Positions 14,838 to 23,174 of a stretch of 27,296 bases of DNA are shown piece after piece. The DNA is from Candidatus Krumholzibacteriia bacterium (GTDB lineage Bacteria > Krumholzibacteriota > Krumholzibacteriia > G020349025). Numbering within the stretch: position 1 is the stretch's first letter; every line of letters begins with the position of its first letter. A model generated the notes under the pieces. That model ran no database searches, was not told the DNA's origin, and saw only the letters and a program-made list of their open reading frames with translations. The position numbers and the translations under genes are program-made. The DNA lies in the NCBI GenBank assembly GCA_035649275.1, contig DASRJW010000045.1, positions 1 through 27,296 of the forward strand, in the 5' to 3' direction.

Positions 14838-14944
14838 CCAGGGGTTCACATCGACGGCACGCGCGGCCCCAACCAGCGCCGTGCTCTGCAGCCAAGCATC
14901 TGACTCTGCGATACTTATAAAATAGGGTGGGGTTGCCGTAGGGG

Positions 14945-14960
14945 TGGCACCGGCGCTGCA
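14945..14960 (+). promoter_or_regulatory. Sigma54-like -24/-12 promoter of the lipoprotein gene
   Basis: TGGCACC-GGCG-CTGCA matches TGGCACG-N4-TTGCW at 10 of 12 positions, with the invariant GG and GC correctly spaced and a complete TGGCAC. Transcription would start near 14971 and give a leader of about 64 bases that contains both hairpins at 14983-15013. An AT-rich TATAAAAT at 14916-14923 just upstream could be a competing sigma70 -10 box, but I see no good -35 for it. Confidence 0.55.
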
Positions 14961-14982
14961 GAGCAGGAACACGACGGTTCGA

Positions 14983-15013
14983 GATCGCCTCCCAGGATCG
15001 AGGCGATCCTGGG
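14983..15013 (+). promoter_or_regulatory. Mutually exclusive leader hairpins, candidate RNA switch
   Basis: GATCGCCT (14983-14990) pairs perfectly with AGGCGATC (15001-15008). CCCAGGATC (14991-14999) pairs perfectly with GATCCTGGG (15005-15013), leaving a five-base loop. The two stems share 15005-15008, and the left arm of the second lies inside the loop of the first, so only one can form. The second stem is followed by TTTC and lies 10 bases before the AAGGAG at 15024-15029. This layout fits an attenuator or a translation switch; no known riboswitch class is recognised. Confidence 0.5.
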
Positions 15014-15034
15014 TTTCAGACCTAAGGAGACAAC

Positions 15035-16075
15035 ATGCGAGCGCCATCCCTGTTCCAGCGGGGCCTTCTGTGGGGCGCGTCATTGGTGTGGCTCGTGGGG
15101 TGCGACTTCCTCACGGGTTCGGAACAGAGCCCTGCCACGCCCAGCGCCGACTGGGAGGCATCGACGAATCTCACCGGCGAGTACGGCGGCTACGAGTACA
15201 CCGATGAGCAACCGGCCTTCGGGGATCCGGCCGTCGCCAAGATCGACGCCGAGGAAAGCATGGTGCCGGTGGAGCCCGCCGAAGTACCTCCGGGCGCCTT
15301 CGCGCTCCGGGTCCTCTGGGGGCAGCTGCGCGGCAACCGCGACAACACGCAGGTGACCGATTGGAGCGGCCAGATCGCGGTGAGCAGCGGCGGCGTCGGC
15401 GTCCTGCACACCATCGCCTTCGAACCACCCGGCGACCACTTGCTGCCGCGGGAGAATCGCCAGGTGCTCGGCTTCGTCTCGCACACGCAGCCGTCCTTCG
15501 ACGGCTTGCTCCTCATCGTCGCAGCCGGTGATGATCCGGCAGCCACCTTCAGCTTCCGCACCGCTCCCTACTCCAACACCTGGACGATGCGCGAGCTGCG
15601 TTCGATTTCCACGGTGATCCCGGTGGACGATCTCGGCAACGCTGTCGCCGTCGAAGCCATCTCCCTCGACCCGGCGTGCCCGAACGGCTACGTCCGCGGC
15701 CACTGGGTCCGCCGCACGGCGGAAGAGCGCGGCGTCTTCCGCGGTGTGTGGGCGACGGCGTTAGGGATGCCTCTGGGCCACATCCGCGGCCACTTCGGCA
15801 TCAACGCGGAAGGCCAGCACGTGTGGTTCGGCAAGATCATCGACCGCGAAGGTCGGGTGCTCGGTCTCGCCCGTGGCATGTGGGCGCCGAACGATGACCC
15901 AGCCATGCCGGGCGGCAACTTCGCCGGCCACTGGGTGGCGCGCGGCGGCGAGCGTCAGGGCGACGTGGGCGGCCACTACCTGCCCACCCGCGAGACCGAT
16001 GTCGGGATCGCCGGCTTCTTCGCCGGCCGCTGGAACACCGACTGCGGTGAGCCCGTGAACCCCGTGCTCCCTTGA
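15035..16075 (+). CDS. Lipoprotein with Gly-His/Trp strand repeats
   Basis: A 346-residue lipoprotein of unknown function. The signal peptide ends in the lipobox LVGC with Cys 23 as the lipidated residue and Asp next to it. About 60 residues of acidic linker follow, then a beta-rich middle. The last 130 residues repeat a short strand pattern G-x-x-x-G-x-(W/F/Y): GYVRGHWVRR, GVFRGVWATA, GHIRGHFGIN, GLARGMWAPN, GNFAGHWVAR, GDVGGHYLPT and GFFAGRWNTD. Such Gly/aromatic repeats resemble small membrane- or carbohydrate-binding beta-prisms, but I cannot name a family. AAGGAG at 15024-15029, five bases before ATG 15035, fixes the start. It has its own sigma54-like promoter and structured leader and is followed by a strong terminator, so it is probably a single-gene unit under the local two-component system. 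Confidence 0.82.
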   Translation: MRAPSLFQRGLLWGASLVWLVGCDFLTGSEQSPATPSADWEASTNLTGEYGGYEYTDEQPAFGDPAVAKIDAEESMVPVEPAEVPPGAFALRVLWGQLRGNRDNTQVTDWSGQIAVSSGGVGVLHTIAFEPPGDHLLPRENRQVLGFVSHTQPSFDGLLLIVAAGDDPAATFSFRTAPYSNTWTMRELRSISTVIPVDDLGNAVAVEAISLDPACPNGYVRGHWVRRTAEERGVFRGVWATALGMPLGHIRGHFGINAEGQHVWFGKIIDREGRVLGLARGMWAPNDDPAMPGGNFAGHWVARGGERQGDVGGHYLPTRETDVGIAGFFAGRWNTDCGEPVNPVLP

Positions 16076-16108
16076 GCTTCGAGCCGGATGGGCGCGACCT
16101 CGGGCGCA

Positions 16109-16144
16109 AAAGGCGAGGCCCCTTCCGGGGGCCTCGCTCGTTTC
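16109..16144. terminator. Bidirectional intrinsic terminator
   Basis: GCGAGGCCCC (16113-16122) and GGGGCCTCGC (16128-16137) form a perfect 10-bp stem with a five-base loop. TCGTTTCG follows on the plus strand and CTTTTGC on the minus strand. It lies between the convergent lipoprotein and M13 peptidase genes and can serve both. Confidence 0.85.
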
Positions 16145-16214
16145 GTCGTAGACGATGGTCGTGGTCAGAGTCGGCGCGCCGGCCCCATGGCCGGCGTCCT
16201 TGACCGCCAGAGCG

Positions 16215-18257
16215 TCACCAGATCTTGACTCGCTGCTCCGGGGCCAGGTACATGCCATCGCCCTGCTTGACCTTGAAAACCTCATAGAACGCATCGAAGT
16301 TACGTAGCGGCCCGTTGGCGCGGAACTGGGGCGGCGCATGCGGGTTCGTCAGCACCAGCCGCCGCATGGCCTCGTCGCGCGACTTGGAGCGCCAGATCTG
16401 AGCGAAGCCCATGAAGTAGCGCTGGTCGCCGGTGAGCCCGTCGATGACCGGCGCTTCCTTCCCCTGCAGCGAGGTCTTGTAGGCGAGCCAGCCGATGGTG
16501 AGGCCAGTGAGGTCGCCGATGTTCTCGCCTAGCGTCAGCTGGCCGTTGACGTTGAGATCCGCCAGGGCCTTGAAGCTGTTGTACTGCTCCACCAGCGCCT
16601 GCGCCTTCGCGGTGAAGGCGCTGGCGTCGGCCTCGGTCCACCAGTCCTTGAGGTTGCCGTCGCCGTCGGTCTTGCGGCCCTGATCGTCGAAAGCATGGCC
16701 GATTTCATGGCCGATGACCGCGCCGATGGCGCCATAGTTCACCGCGTCGTCGGCGCTGGGGTTGAAGAAGGGCGGCTGCAGGATGGCCGCCGGGAAGACG
16801 ATCTCGTTCATGCGCGCGTTGTGATAGGCGTTCACCGTCTGCGGCGTCATCAGCCACTCGCTCCGGTCCACGGCTTGATCGATCCGCCCGAGCCTACGGT
16901 CGTACTCCCAGGCCGCGGCCCGCGTCAGATTGCCGAGAGCGTCGTCGCGGCGGATCTCCAGGGTCGAGTAGTCCTTCCAGCGCTCGGGATAGCCGATCTT
17001 GCTGGTGAACTTGACCCGTTTCTCCTGCGCTTTGGTCTTGGTCTCCGCCGACATCCAAGCGAGTTTGTCGATCGACACTTGGAAGGCCTGGAGGACGTTG
17101 CGCACCAGCTCGTTCATCCGTTTCTTCGCCTCCGGGGGGAAGTGCCGCTCGACGTACACCTTGCCCACGGCCTCGCCGAGGGAACCGTTCACCACCCCGA
17201 CGCTGCGTTGCCAGCGCGGCTCCATTTCTTCCACGCCATTGATGAGCTTGTCGTAGAACTCGAAGTGCGCGACCTCGAACTCGCTGGGCATCCAAGGCGC
17301 GGCGCTGTCGATGACATGGAAGCGGAGATAGTTCTTCCAGTCCTCGAGGGGCACAGTTTCCATCAGCTCGCCGACCTTGGTCATGTAGCTCGGCTGGCGC
17401 ACGAAGAGATCCTGGCGGCCGGCCATGCCCGCCGCCTCCAGGAACTTCGGCCAGGCGATCTTGGGGCTGACGGTGCCGAGAGCGGTGACGAGATAGACAT
17501 TGTTGGTCTTGGTGGCGTCGCGGTTGTCCTCCGGCGTCCACTGTGCCTCGGCGATCTTCATCTCCAGGTCGTACACGCTGCGCGCCCGGCCGGCGCCGTC
17601 GCTCAAGCCCGCCAAGGTGAACATGCGCGTGATGTACTCCGGATACTTGGCCCGGATCTGCTCGTTCTTCTCCCCTTCCTTCAGATAGTAGTTGCGGTTG
17701 GGGAGTCCGAGACCCGACTGGGTCAAATAGACGGCGTAATGCGTCGAGTTCCTCGAGTCGACATTGACGAGGGGGGAAATCGGCACGCCGAGACCGAGGC
17801 GGGAGAACTCCGCGAAGGCCCGCTGCAGGTCGGTCTGGTTGGCGATTTTGTCGATGCGCTCGAGGTGCGCCCGCAAGGGTGTCGTCCCCAGGGCGCCGAT
17901 CTTTTCCTCGTCCATCAGGCTGGCGTAGAGATCGCCGATCTTCTGCTCTTCCGAACCGGGCTTCAAATCCTTGCGCTGGGACAGCGCCTCGATGATCTCA
18001 CGTTGGTGCTTGTCGCTATCATCCCGGAGGATCGCGAAGCTCCCCCAGGTCGCCTTGTCGGCGGGGATCTCCGTTTTGTCGATCCAGCCGCCGTTCACGT
18101 AGCGGTTGAAATCGTCCTGCGGCCGCACGCTGGTGTCGAAGCCGCTGCGGTCGATCCCGGACCCTAGCGGCGCCGCCGCGAGTGGCGCGGATGCGGTCAA
18201 CGTACCCAGGCTTGCCCGCAGCAGCACACGGGCGCTTCCAACCCAGCGTTTCGCCAT
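16215..18257 (-). CDS. M13-family zinc metallopeptidase (neprilysin/PepO type)
   Basis: A 680-residue secreted endopeptidase. It has the M13 layout: a long helical N-terminal domain that encloses the cleft and a C-terminal catalytic domain with HEIGHAFDDQG (zinc ligands His 517 and His 521, catalytic Glu 518) and ENIGDLTG (third ligand Glu 578). The substrate-binding VNAYH-N motif is followed by EIVFPAAILQPPFFNP, and the chain ends in VKIW, the family's usual C-terminal Trp. The N-terminus (MAKRWVGSARVLLRASLG, then an Ala-rich stretch) looks like an export signal, so the enzyme should act in the periplasm or outside, trimming peptides. I chose ATG 18257 for that signal; ATG 18287 and the open frame to 18371 are alternatives. 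It is 129 bp downstream of the M48 gene on the same strand and may be read through from that operon. Confidence 0.95.
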   Translation of the reverse strand: MAKRWVGSARVLLRASLGTLTASAPLAAAPLGSGIDRSGFDTSVRPQDDFNRYVNGGWIDKTEIPADKATWGSFAILRDDSDKHQREIIEALSQRKDLKPGSEEQKIGDLYASLMDEEKIGALGTTPLRAHLERIDKIANQTDLQRAFAEFSRLGLGVPISPLVNVDSRNSTHYAVYLTQSGLGLPNRNYYLKEGEKNEQIRAKYPEYITRMFTLAGLSDGAGRARSVYDLEMKIAEAQWTPEDNRDATKTNNVYLVTALGTVSPKIAWPKFLEAAGMAGRQDLFVRQPSYMTKVGELMETVPLEDWKNYLRFHVIDSAAPWMPSEFEVAHFEFYDKLINGVEEMEPRWQRSVGVVNGSLGEAVGKVYVERHFPPEAKKRMNELVRNVLQAFQVSIDKLAWMSAETKTKAQEKRVKFTSKIGYPERWKDYSTLEIRRDDALGNLTRAAAWEYDRRLGRIDQAVDRSEWLMTPQTVNAYHNARMNEIVFPAAILQPPFFNPSADDAVNYGAIGAVIGHEIGHAFDDQGRKTDGDGNLKDWWTEADASAFTAKAQALVEQYNSFKALADLNVNGQLTLGENIGDLTGLTIGWLAYKTSLQGKEAPVIDGLTGDQRYFMGFAQIWRSKSRDEAMRRLVLTNPHAPPQFRANGPLRNFDAFYEVFKVKQGDGMYLAPEQRVKIW

Positions 18258-18386
18258 GACGGGAGCTCTCCATTCTTCGGGGGTCATGATTCTGTTCGCG
18301 CGCCTCGAAGGGCAGGTCGCGGGACCAAGGCGAGGTCGCTCGAAGAGTAGACCCGAAACGGGCTCGGGCACAACGCCCCCAAGCGG

Positions 18387-19490
18387 TTACCCCGGTTCCC
18401 CAGCAGCCCGCCGACGCAAGCCGTTCCACTCCTCCTCGCTCAGGAGGGTGCGGGCCTCGGGAGTCGCCACCAGGCTCTGGCGCAGGCGGGCAAGCCGCTC
18501 CGCCGTCGGCGGGTGGGTCGAGAGGAACCCTGGCAGGCTTGGCCCGCTCGCTTCGGCCTCGAGGCGTTCGAGAAGCGTGAGGAGGCCGCTTCCGTCCAGC
18601 TGCCGGGAGCCGAGAAGGCGGACGGCGTAGTCATCCGCCGCCCGCTCCTCCTTGCGGTCGTAGGAGAGCCCGAGCAGGAGAGCGCTCTGGTCCAGAACGA
18701 TTGCCGACAGCCCGTTCACGTCACCCACCACGGCGGCGGCGATGAATCCGAGCCCTGCCGTGCGGGCCACGCGGCGCAAGCCGTGTCGCATGTGCACGTG
18801 GCCCAACTCGTGGGCGAGCACACCGAGGAATTCGCTCTGGTTCTCCATGAGGGCGACGAGACCGGTGCAGACGACCACGGCTCCCCCAGGCAGTGCGAAG
18901 GCGTTGGCGGTGGAGTCGTCCACGAGAGCGATCTCGAGGGCGGCGAACTCGGGGGCGTCCTGCCCGGCGGACCCCGAGCCATGCAATTCCCGCATGCACT
19001 TCGCCAGCGTTTCCCGCGTCGCCGCATCGTCGAGACGCGGGTGCTCTCGAAGAGTGGACTCGAGCAAATGGCGGCCGAGACTCGCCTCGGCTTCGGCGGG
19101 AACGAGACGCACCGCCCATCCCACCAGGAGATCGAGTCCGTGTGTGAAGAAGAAGGTGACTCCTCCGGCGAGCACGACGAGACAGGCGAGTAGCAGGGGC
19201 CCACGACGCCTGCGCCGCGGCAGCAGACGGGTGCGGCGGAGCGCCGCCACCCCGGCAGGATCGGGGATGAGCAAGACGCCCCGCGATGGCGCGGGCAGTT
19301 CGAGGCGCGCCTGGTCGTTCATGCCCTGGAGGCGGGCGCGCAGCGCCGAGAGTTGGAATTGTCGCGTGCCTTGTCTGGTACGTAGCGAGATCCCGGTCGC
19401 GGTGAGCGTGACTTCCACGGCGCGTCCGGTGGCATCCTGGCCCTCGTACAGAGTGGCCGCACCGCGCCAAAGGAGAGGGTCGACGTTCAC
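18387..19490 (-). CDS. M48-family membrane metallopeptidase
   Basis: A 367-residue protein. The first 80 residues (LLWRGAATLYEGQDATGRAVEV, about residues 6-27, and onward) look like the small sheet domain, DUF7092-type, that precedes the membrane anchor in many bacterial M48 proteins. A basic RRRRR precedes a transmembrane segment near LLLACLVVLAGGVTFFF. The peptidase domain has LAHELGHVHMRHG (zinc ligands His 227 and His 231, catalytic Glu 228) and EERAADDYA with the third ligand Glu, then the usual STHPPTAERLARL ending. It should act on the periplasmic face in protein quality control, as BepA/LoiP-like relatives do. The GTG start at 19490 overlaps the stop of the upstream gene as GTGA, strong evidence for translational coupling. 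The upstream open frame to 20621 is antisense-like shadow and is not used. Confidence 0.9.
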   Translation of the reverse strand: MNVDPLLWRGAATLYEGQDATGRAVEVTLTATGISLRTRQGTRQFQLSALRARLQGMNDQARLELPAPSRGVLLIPDPAGVAALRRTRLLPRRRRRGPLLLACLVVLAGGVTFFFTHGLDLLVGWAVRLVPAEAEASLGRHLLESTLREHPRLDDAATRETLAKCMRELHGSGSAGQDAPEFAALEIALVDDSTANAFALPGGAVVVCTGLVALMENQSEFLGVLAHELGHVHMRHGLRRVARTAGLGFIAAAVVGDVNGLSAIVLDQSALLLGLSYDRKEERAADDYAVRLLGSRQLDGSGLLTLLERLEAEASGPSLPGFLSTHPPTAERLARLRQSLVATPEARTLLSEEEWNGLRRRAAGEPG

Positions 19491-21640
19491 CAGGCGGGCC
19501 CTTCCCGCGCCAGCGCCGCGAGCACGCGCCCGGCGTGGGCACGCAGCACCTCGTGGTGCTTGCCGGGAGCGAAGAGCTCGGTCGCCGGCCACTGTTGTGG
19601 ATCGACGAGGCGCAGCCCGGCGCGACGGATCGCTTCGCGCACCTCGGGGCGCGATTCGACGCGCTGATCGTACCAGACGAGGAAGTTGATGCTCGCCGGC
19701 GTGCGCGCGAACTCTCCGTCGGCACCGCTGCCCCAGCTGCCGTCGGGCTGCTGCTGGCGCAACAACCAGGTCACATGGCGGGGCAGCACCGCGCGCAGGC
19801 GCGAGCGTGCCTCTCGCCCGAGCAATCGCTCCGCTGCCATCCAGCCTTCCTGCACGTACGCCGCGCCGATGAAGGGGCTCTCTCTCCGATCGACGACCTG
19901 CGGCCCGGGCGGCAGGGAGCCATCCTCCCGCACCTGAGCGAGAGTCCACTCCAGGGCGCGGAAGGCGCGCTCCCGGTCGCTCTTGTTGCCGCTCCGCCGC
20001 GCCAGCCAGGCGTGCAGCTCGATCCCTGCCAGGGCCGTGCTCACCAAGTACGGAACACGGGAGGCGCGTAGCTCCACCCGCGGGATGGCCGAGCCGGGCC
20101 AGCCCACACCGATGGCACCGCTCGGCAGGATCATGCCGTCTTCCTCCAGCGCGGTGACGAAACGGCGCGACGCCGCTTCCCAGAGCCGCAGCTGCTCTTC
20201 GCTTGCCTGCGACTCGAGCGCCGGAAAGAGGCCGAGCGCGGCGCCAATGTCGGCGATGTAGACGGCACCGTACCCGGTCGACCAGTAACCCACCCCGTCT
20301 TGTTGGGCGGCGAGGGAGTCTGCAAAAGCAAGGGCACGCTCCCCGTACGTGCGCGGATCGAACCACTCCGGCGCTTCGCCGGCATGGGAGGCGAAGACTT
20401 CCGGTACCGCGGCGAAAGCACGCATGAAATAGGCTTCCACGAAGAGCCGCCGCTGTCCCAGGGGACGCGCCAGCGTGTGGCCGCAGAGGACCGCCAAGGT
20501 CGAGCGAGCCGCAGCGGGAGCGATGCCGTAACGCGCCCGGGACGAGGCGATGGGCAGCGGTGCCTGCAACTCCCGTCGCTCCATCCCGAGACAGACGACG
20601 CGATCCGCCGTCGTGCTCCAATCGGTCGGAACGCGTTCCACGCAGGCAGCGACCAGGCGTTCCCGATCGAGGAGCAGCGCGGGCGTCACCGGGATGGTCC
20701 CTGGGCGGAGAAGGAGCGCCCGCGGCGGCGTCCAGGTACGACCGCCATCGGTGGAGAAGGAAAGTCGCAGCGCTTGCAGCACCGGCGGGGCTTGGGCAGG
20801 GTCGGCCGGCGGATCGGTCCAGGTCAGGGCCAGCGCCCCGGCGCCGGCAGACGCGAGTGCGATCCCAGTGGCTCCGGCAGCGAGGCCGAGCCCGCGCCAG
20901 GCGCTCCAGGTGCGGCCACCGTCGCCAGAATCGCAGGCCACGAGTTCGCCGCGATGGGCGACGAGGAGCAACCGCCCTTCACCGCTTTCCGCCAGCGCGG
21001 GCGCCGCCAAATACGACCAAGGGAGCGTGGCGATCTCGTTCCAGCGCACGCCGCTGTCGTCCGACCCGTACAGCGCCAGCGTGATCCCGCCACTCTCTTC
21101 CCACACCACCGGCAACAGCAGCTGCTCGGCTCGCAGAACCGGTGCACCGAGGACCACGGTGCGACCGGCGCGCGGCGTCAAGCGGGTGGGCCCGCCCCAG
21201 CGACCCTCGGGGCCGGCGCTCCGGCGCAGGAAAATGCCGAAGAGGGAGTCTCCGCTGCTGCTCCCTTCGAGCGTTTCCACCGAGAACACGAGCATCTCGC
21301 CGTCGGCGAAGCGCAGCAGCCGTGACGCTCGCGGATCCCAGGAAAGAAGTTCCGTCTCCCCCGGAGAGTGCGTCTTCCCCGAAGAGTGCGTCGCGCCCGA
21401 GGCCGAAGAATGGCCTCGGCTCTGGGTCTGCACCGCCTCGCTCCATCGCAGGCTGGTGAGAACGGTTCTTCCAGGTTGCAGCGTGGTCAGGAGCCAGGGG
21501 GCCCGCGTCGTTCCCGCCAAACCTCCGATCTCGCTGCTGCCCGTGGTCTCCGAGTTCGCGACCCACAGAACGCGTTCGGCCGCGAGCGCCGCGGAGCACG
21601 CCACGAGCCAGCCGAGGAATGAAAGGACGATGCGCACCAC
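19487..21640 (-). CDS. Secreted propeller plus alpha/alpha-toroid fusion protein
   Basis: A 717-residue exported protein. After a signal peptide (IVLSFLGWLVACSAALAA) come about 400 residues of sialidase-like beta-propeller, marked by three Asp-box motifs: SDDSGVRW (about 195), SGDGGRTW (about 238) and STDGGRTW (about 297). The remaining 290 residues are helical, with YWSTGYGAVYIADIG, EDGMILPSG, EDGSLPPGP and QQQPDGSWG, the periodic DG-(S/L) turns typical of alpha/alpha-toroid (terpenoid-cyclase or six-hairpin glycosidase) folds. Sialidase catalytic arginines are not evident, so glycan binding or an unknown hydrolase role is safer than sialidase. GGGAG lies six bases before GTG 21640 and supports that start. 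Its stop overlaps the M48 start, and the DUF2142 gene ends 14 bases upstream, so all three form an operon. Confidence 0.75.
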   Translation of the reverse strand: MVRIVLSFLGWLVACSAALAAERVLWVANSETTGSSEIGGLAGTTRAPWLLTTLQPGRTVLTSLRWSEAVQTQSRGHSSASGATHSSGKTHSPGETELLSWDPRASRLLRFADGEMLVFSVETLEGSSSGDSLFGIFLRRSAGPEGRWGGPTRLTPRAGRTVVLGAPVLRAEQLLLPVVWEESGGITLALYGSDDSGVRWNEIATLPWSYLAAPALAESGEGRLLLVAHRGELVACDSGDGGRTWSAWRGLGLAAGATGIALASAGAGALALTWTDPPADPAQAPPVLQALRLSFSTDGGRTWTPPRALLLRPGTIPVTPALLLDRERLVAACVERVPTDWSTTADRVVCLGMERRELQAPLPIASSRARYGIAPAAARSTLAVLCGHTLARPLGQRRLFVEAYFMRAFAAVPEVFASHAGEAPEWFDPRTYGERALAFADSLAAQQDGVGYWSTGYGAVYIADIGAALGLFPALESQASEEQLRLWEAASRRFVTALEEDGMILPSGAIGVGWPGSAIPRVELRASRVPYLVSTALAGIELHAWLARRSGNKSDRERAFRALEWTLAQVREDGSLPPGPQVVDRRESPFIGAAYVQEGWMAAERLLGREARSRLRAVLPRHVTWLLRQQQPDGSWGSGADGEFARTPASINFLVWYDQRVESRPEVREAIRRAGLRLVDPQQWPATELFAPGKHHEVLRAHAGRVLAALAREGPAW
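21355..21408 (-). repeat. Three 18-bp repeats coding a hexapeptide
   Basis: Units at 21355-21372, 21373-21390 and 21391-21408 are similar 18-mers (for example TCTTCCCCGAAGAGTGCG). On the minus strand they code a run of S-G-x-T-H hexads inside the propeller part of the fusion protein, probably a surface loop grown by slippage. Confidence 0.6.
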
Positions 21641-21654
21641 GATCCGCTCCCTGG

Positions 21655-23019
21655 TCAGCCGAGAACCGTCCGGTACGCGGTCAGATTCTGGTGGATGAAG
21701 AAAGCCAGGAGCGCCCAGGCAACGGGCTCGAGCCACCACTTGCCACGGGCGGGTGCATCCACGAGCTGCAAACAGAGCGCCGGCACACAGGTGAGGAAGT
21801 ATCGACCCTGCGGCTGGAAGTCCACGGTGAGGCAATTGTAGAGACCGAGCCCGATGAGCAAGGCGAGATAGGGCAAAGCGAAGAGATGGGGAACGCCGGT
21901 GCGGAGTCCGCCGCTCGCGCGCAGCAGCGGCAGGCAAGCCAGCGACAATCCCAGAGCCAGAGCGAGCACTTGAAATGCCCTTTCGTAGGCCGAGGGCAGA
22001 AACCGCAGGTGCATCCAACCGAAGCGTCCCCAAAAGCTCTCCATGGAGTGGCGAACGAAGCCGCGTTTGAAAGCTTCGGGCAAGGTGACCCCCTGCTGCT
22101 CTTGGGAAAAGAGGAGGTGGGTCTTCTCCCTCACACTCGGTGGCAGTGAGTCGATGTACTCCCGCGCACGGGCTGCCATGGTCCTCCGTCCGGTGAAATC
22201 ACCGTCGTAGAGGATCGCGTTGCGCAGGAACCACGGCACTGCGATGAGGGCGGCGATGCCGGCGCTCCAGGCGAGCCGGGTCAGGAAGACTTTGCCATGC
22301 CGCCGCCATAGGAGGCCCCACCACACGAGGACGAGAGGGAAAACGGCGTAGACATAGATCTTGGCGGCTGCAACCGCACCGAGGGCGAGGCCGTGCACGA
22401 GCGCCTGCTTGCGGCCGAAGCCGTCGCGCTGCACCCAGGCGGCAGCGCAGACGAAGACGGCGAGGGCGAGAATGGCGTAGGCGTCGTCGTTGACGTAGGC
22501 GCCGACGAAGCTGACCTGGGGCCAGAGACCAAAGCAAAGTGCGGCGACCGCCGCTGCCCACACCTTGCCCCAGAGCAGCAGACCGGCGGCATAGGTGCAG
22601 AGGGCAGCGAGGGCGATGCAGAAGCTGTCGAAACCCCTGGCTTTGGCTTCCGAGGCGCCGCCGAGGCAACGCGCCACCATCCCGCTGAGCCAATAGGGCG
22701 CTTGCGGCGAGAAGATGTAAGTGATCCGCATCTCGTGGGCGCCGCTTCCACGCACCAGCATCTCGAGATGCTCGGGGCTCGTATCCGCCGGCAGTCGGCG
22801 CCGGTTCTTCCCCATCAGGTGGACGGCGAAGTTGTCCTCGCCGTAGCGTGGCAACCGGCCGTGATCGGCGACGAACTTGACCAGTGCGTAGTGATCGGCT
22901 TCGTCGGGAGCTCCGTCGAAGGGGATCTTCTTCGACCAGCGGAGCTCGTTCCCGCCCACGGCGCAGAAGACGACGACGCCGATCCAGAAAGCGAGCCGTA
23001 GGAACCAGGGGCGCTTCAT
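21655..23019 (-). CDS. Polytopic membrane protein, DUF2142/GT-C-like
   Basis: A 454-residue integral membrane protein with about ten hydrophobic helices. The first loop has APDEADHYALVKF (about residues 37-49), the acidic motif of DUF2142 and related GT-C membrane glycosyltransferases, where such residues coordinate the metal and lipid-phosphate sugar donor. Later NDDAYAILALAVFV and PQGRYFLTCVPALC also match the family pattern. It probably transfers or handles sugars at the outer face of the inner membrane, but DUF2142 members are largely uncharacterised. ATG 23019 is chosen because the membrane helix begins soon after; no clear ribosome binding site is seen, and ATG 23058 is an alternative. 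It heads the run with the propeller-toroid and M48 genes and is divergent from the permease at 23175. Confidence 0.78.
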   Translation of the reverse strand: MKRPWFLRLAFWIGVVVFCAVGGNELRWSKKIPFDGAPDEADHYALVKFVADHGRLPRYGEDNFAVHLMGKNRRRLPADTSPEHLEMLVRGSGAHEMRITYIFSPQAPYWLSGMVARCLGGASEAKARGFDSFCIALAALCTYAAGLLLWGKVWAAAVAALCFGLWPQVSFVGAYVNDDAYAILALAVFVCAAAWVQRDGFGRKQALVHGLALGAVAAAKIYVYAVFPLVLVWWGLLWRRHGKVFLTRLAWSAGIAALIAVPWFLRNAILYDGDFTGRRTMAARAREYIDSLPPSVREKTHLLFSQEQQGVTLPEAFKRGFVRHSMESFWGRFGWMHLRFLPSAYERAFQVLALALGLSLACLPLLRASGGLRTGVPHLFALPYLALLIGLGLYNCLTVDFQPQGRYFLTCVPALCLQLVDAPARGKWWLEPVAWALLAFFIHQNLTAYRTVLG

Positions 23020-23174
23020 GGAGAGGCATCGTATCCGAAGGCGGAAGCAGGCCGCCACGAGGGGACCTGGCCTGCCTGAGGCTTGCCCGCCCCGCCGCCG
23101 TCGCCGCCGGAGTAGACTCCCGGACTCCGACCGCCGCGGCGAGAAGGGACCTTCCTCCCTCCGCCGGGAGAGCG

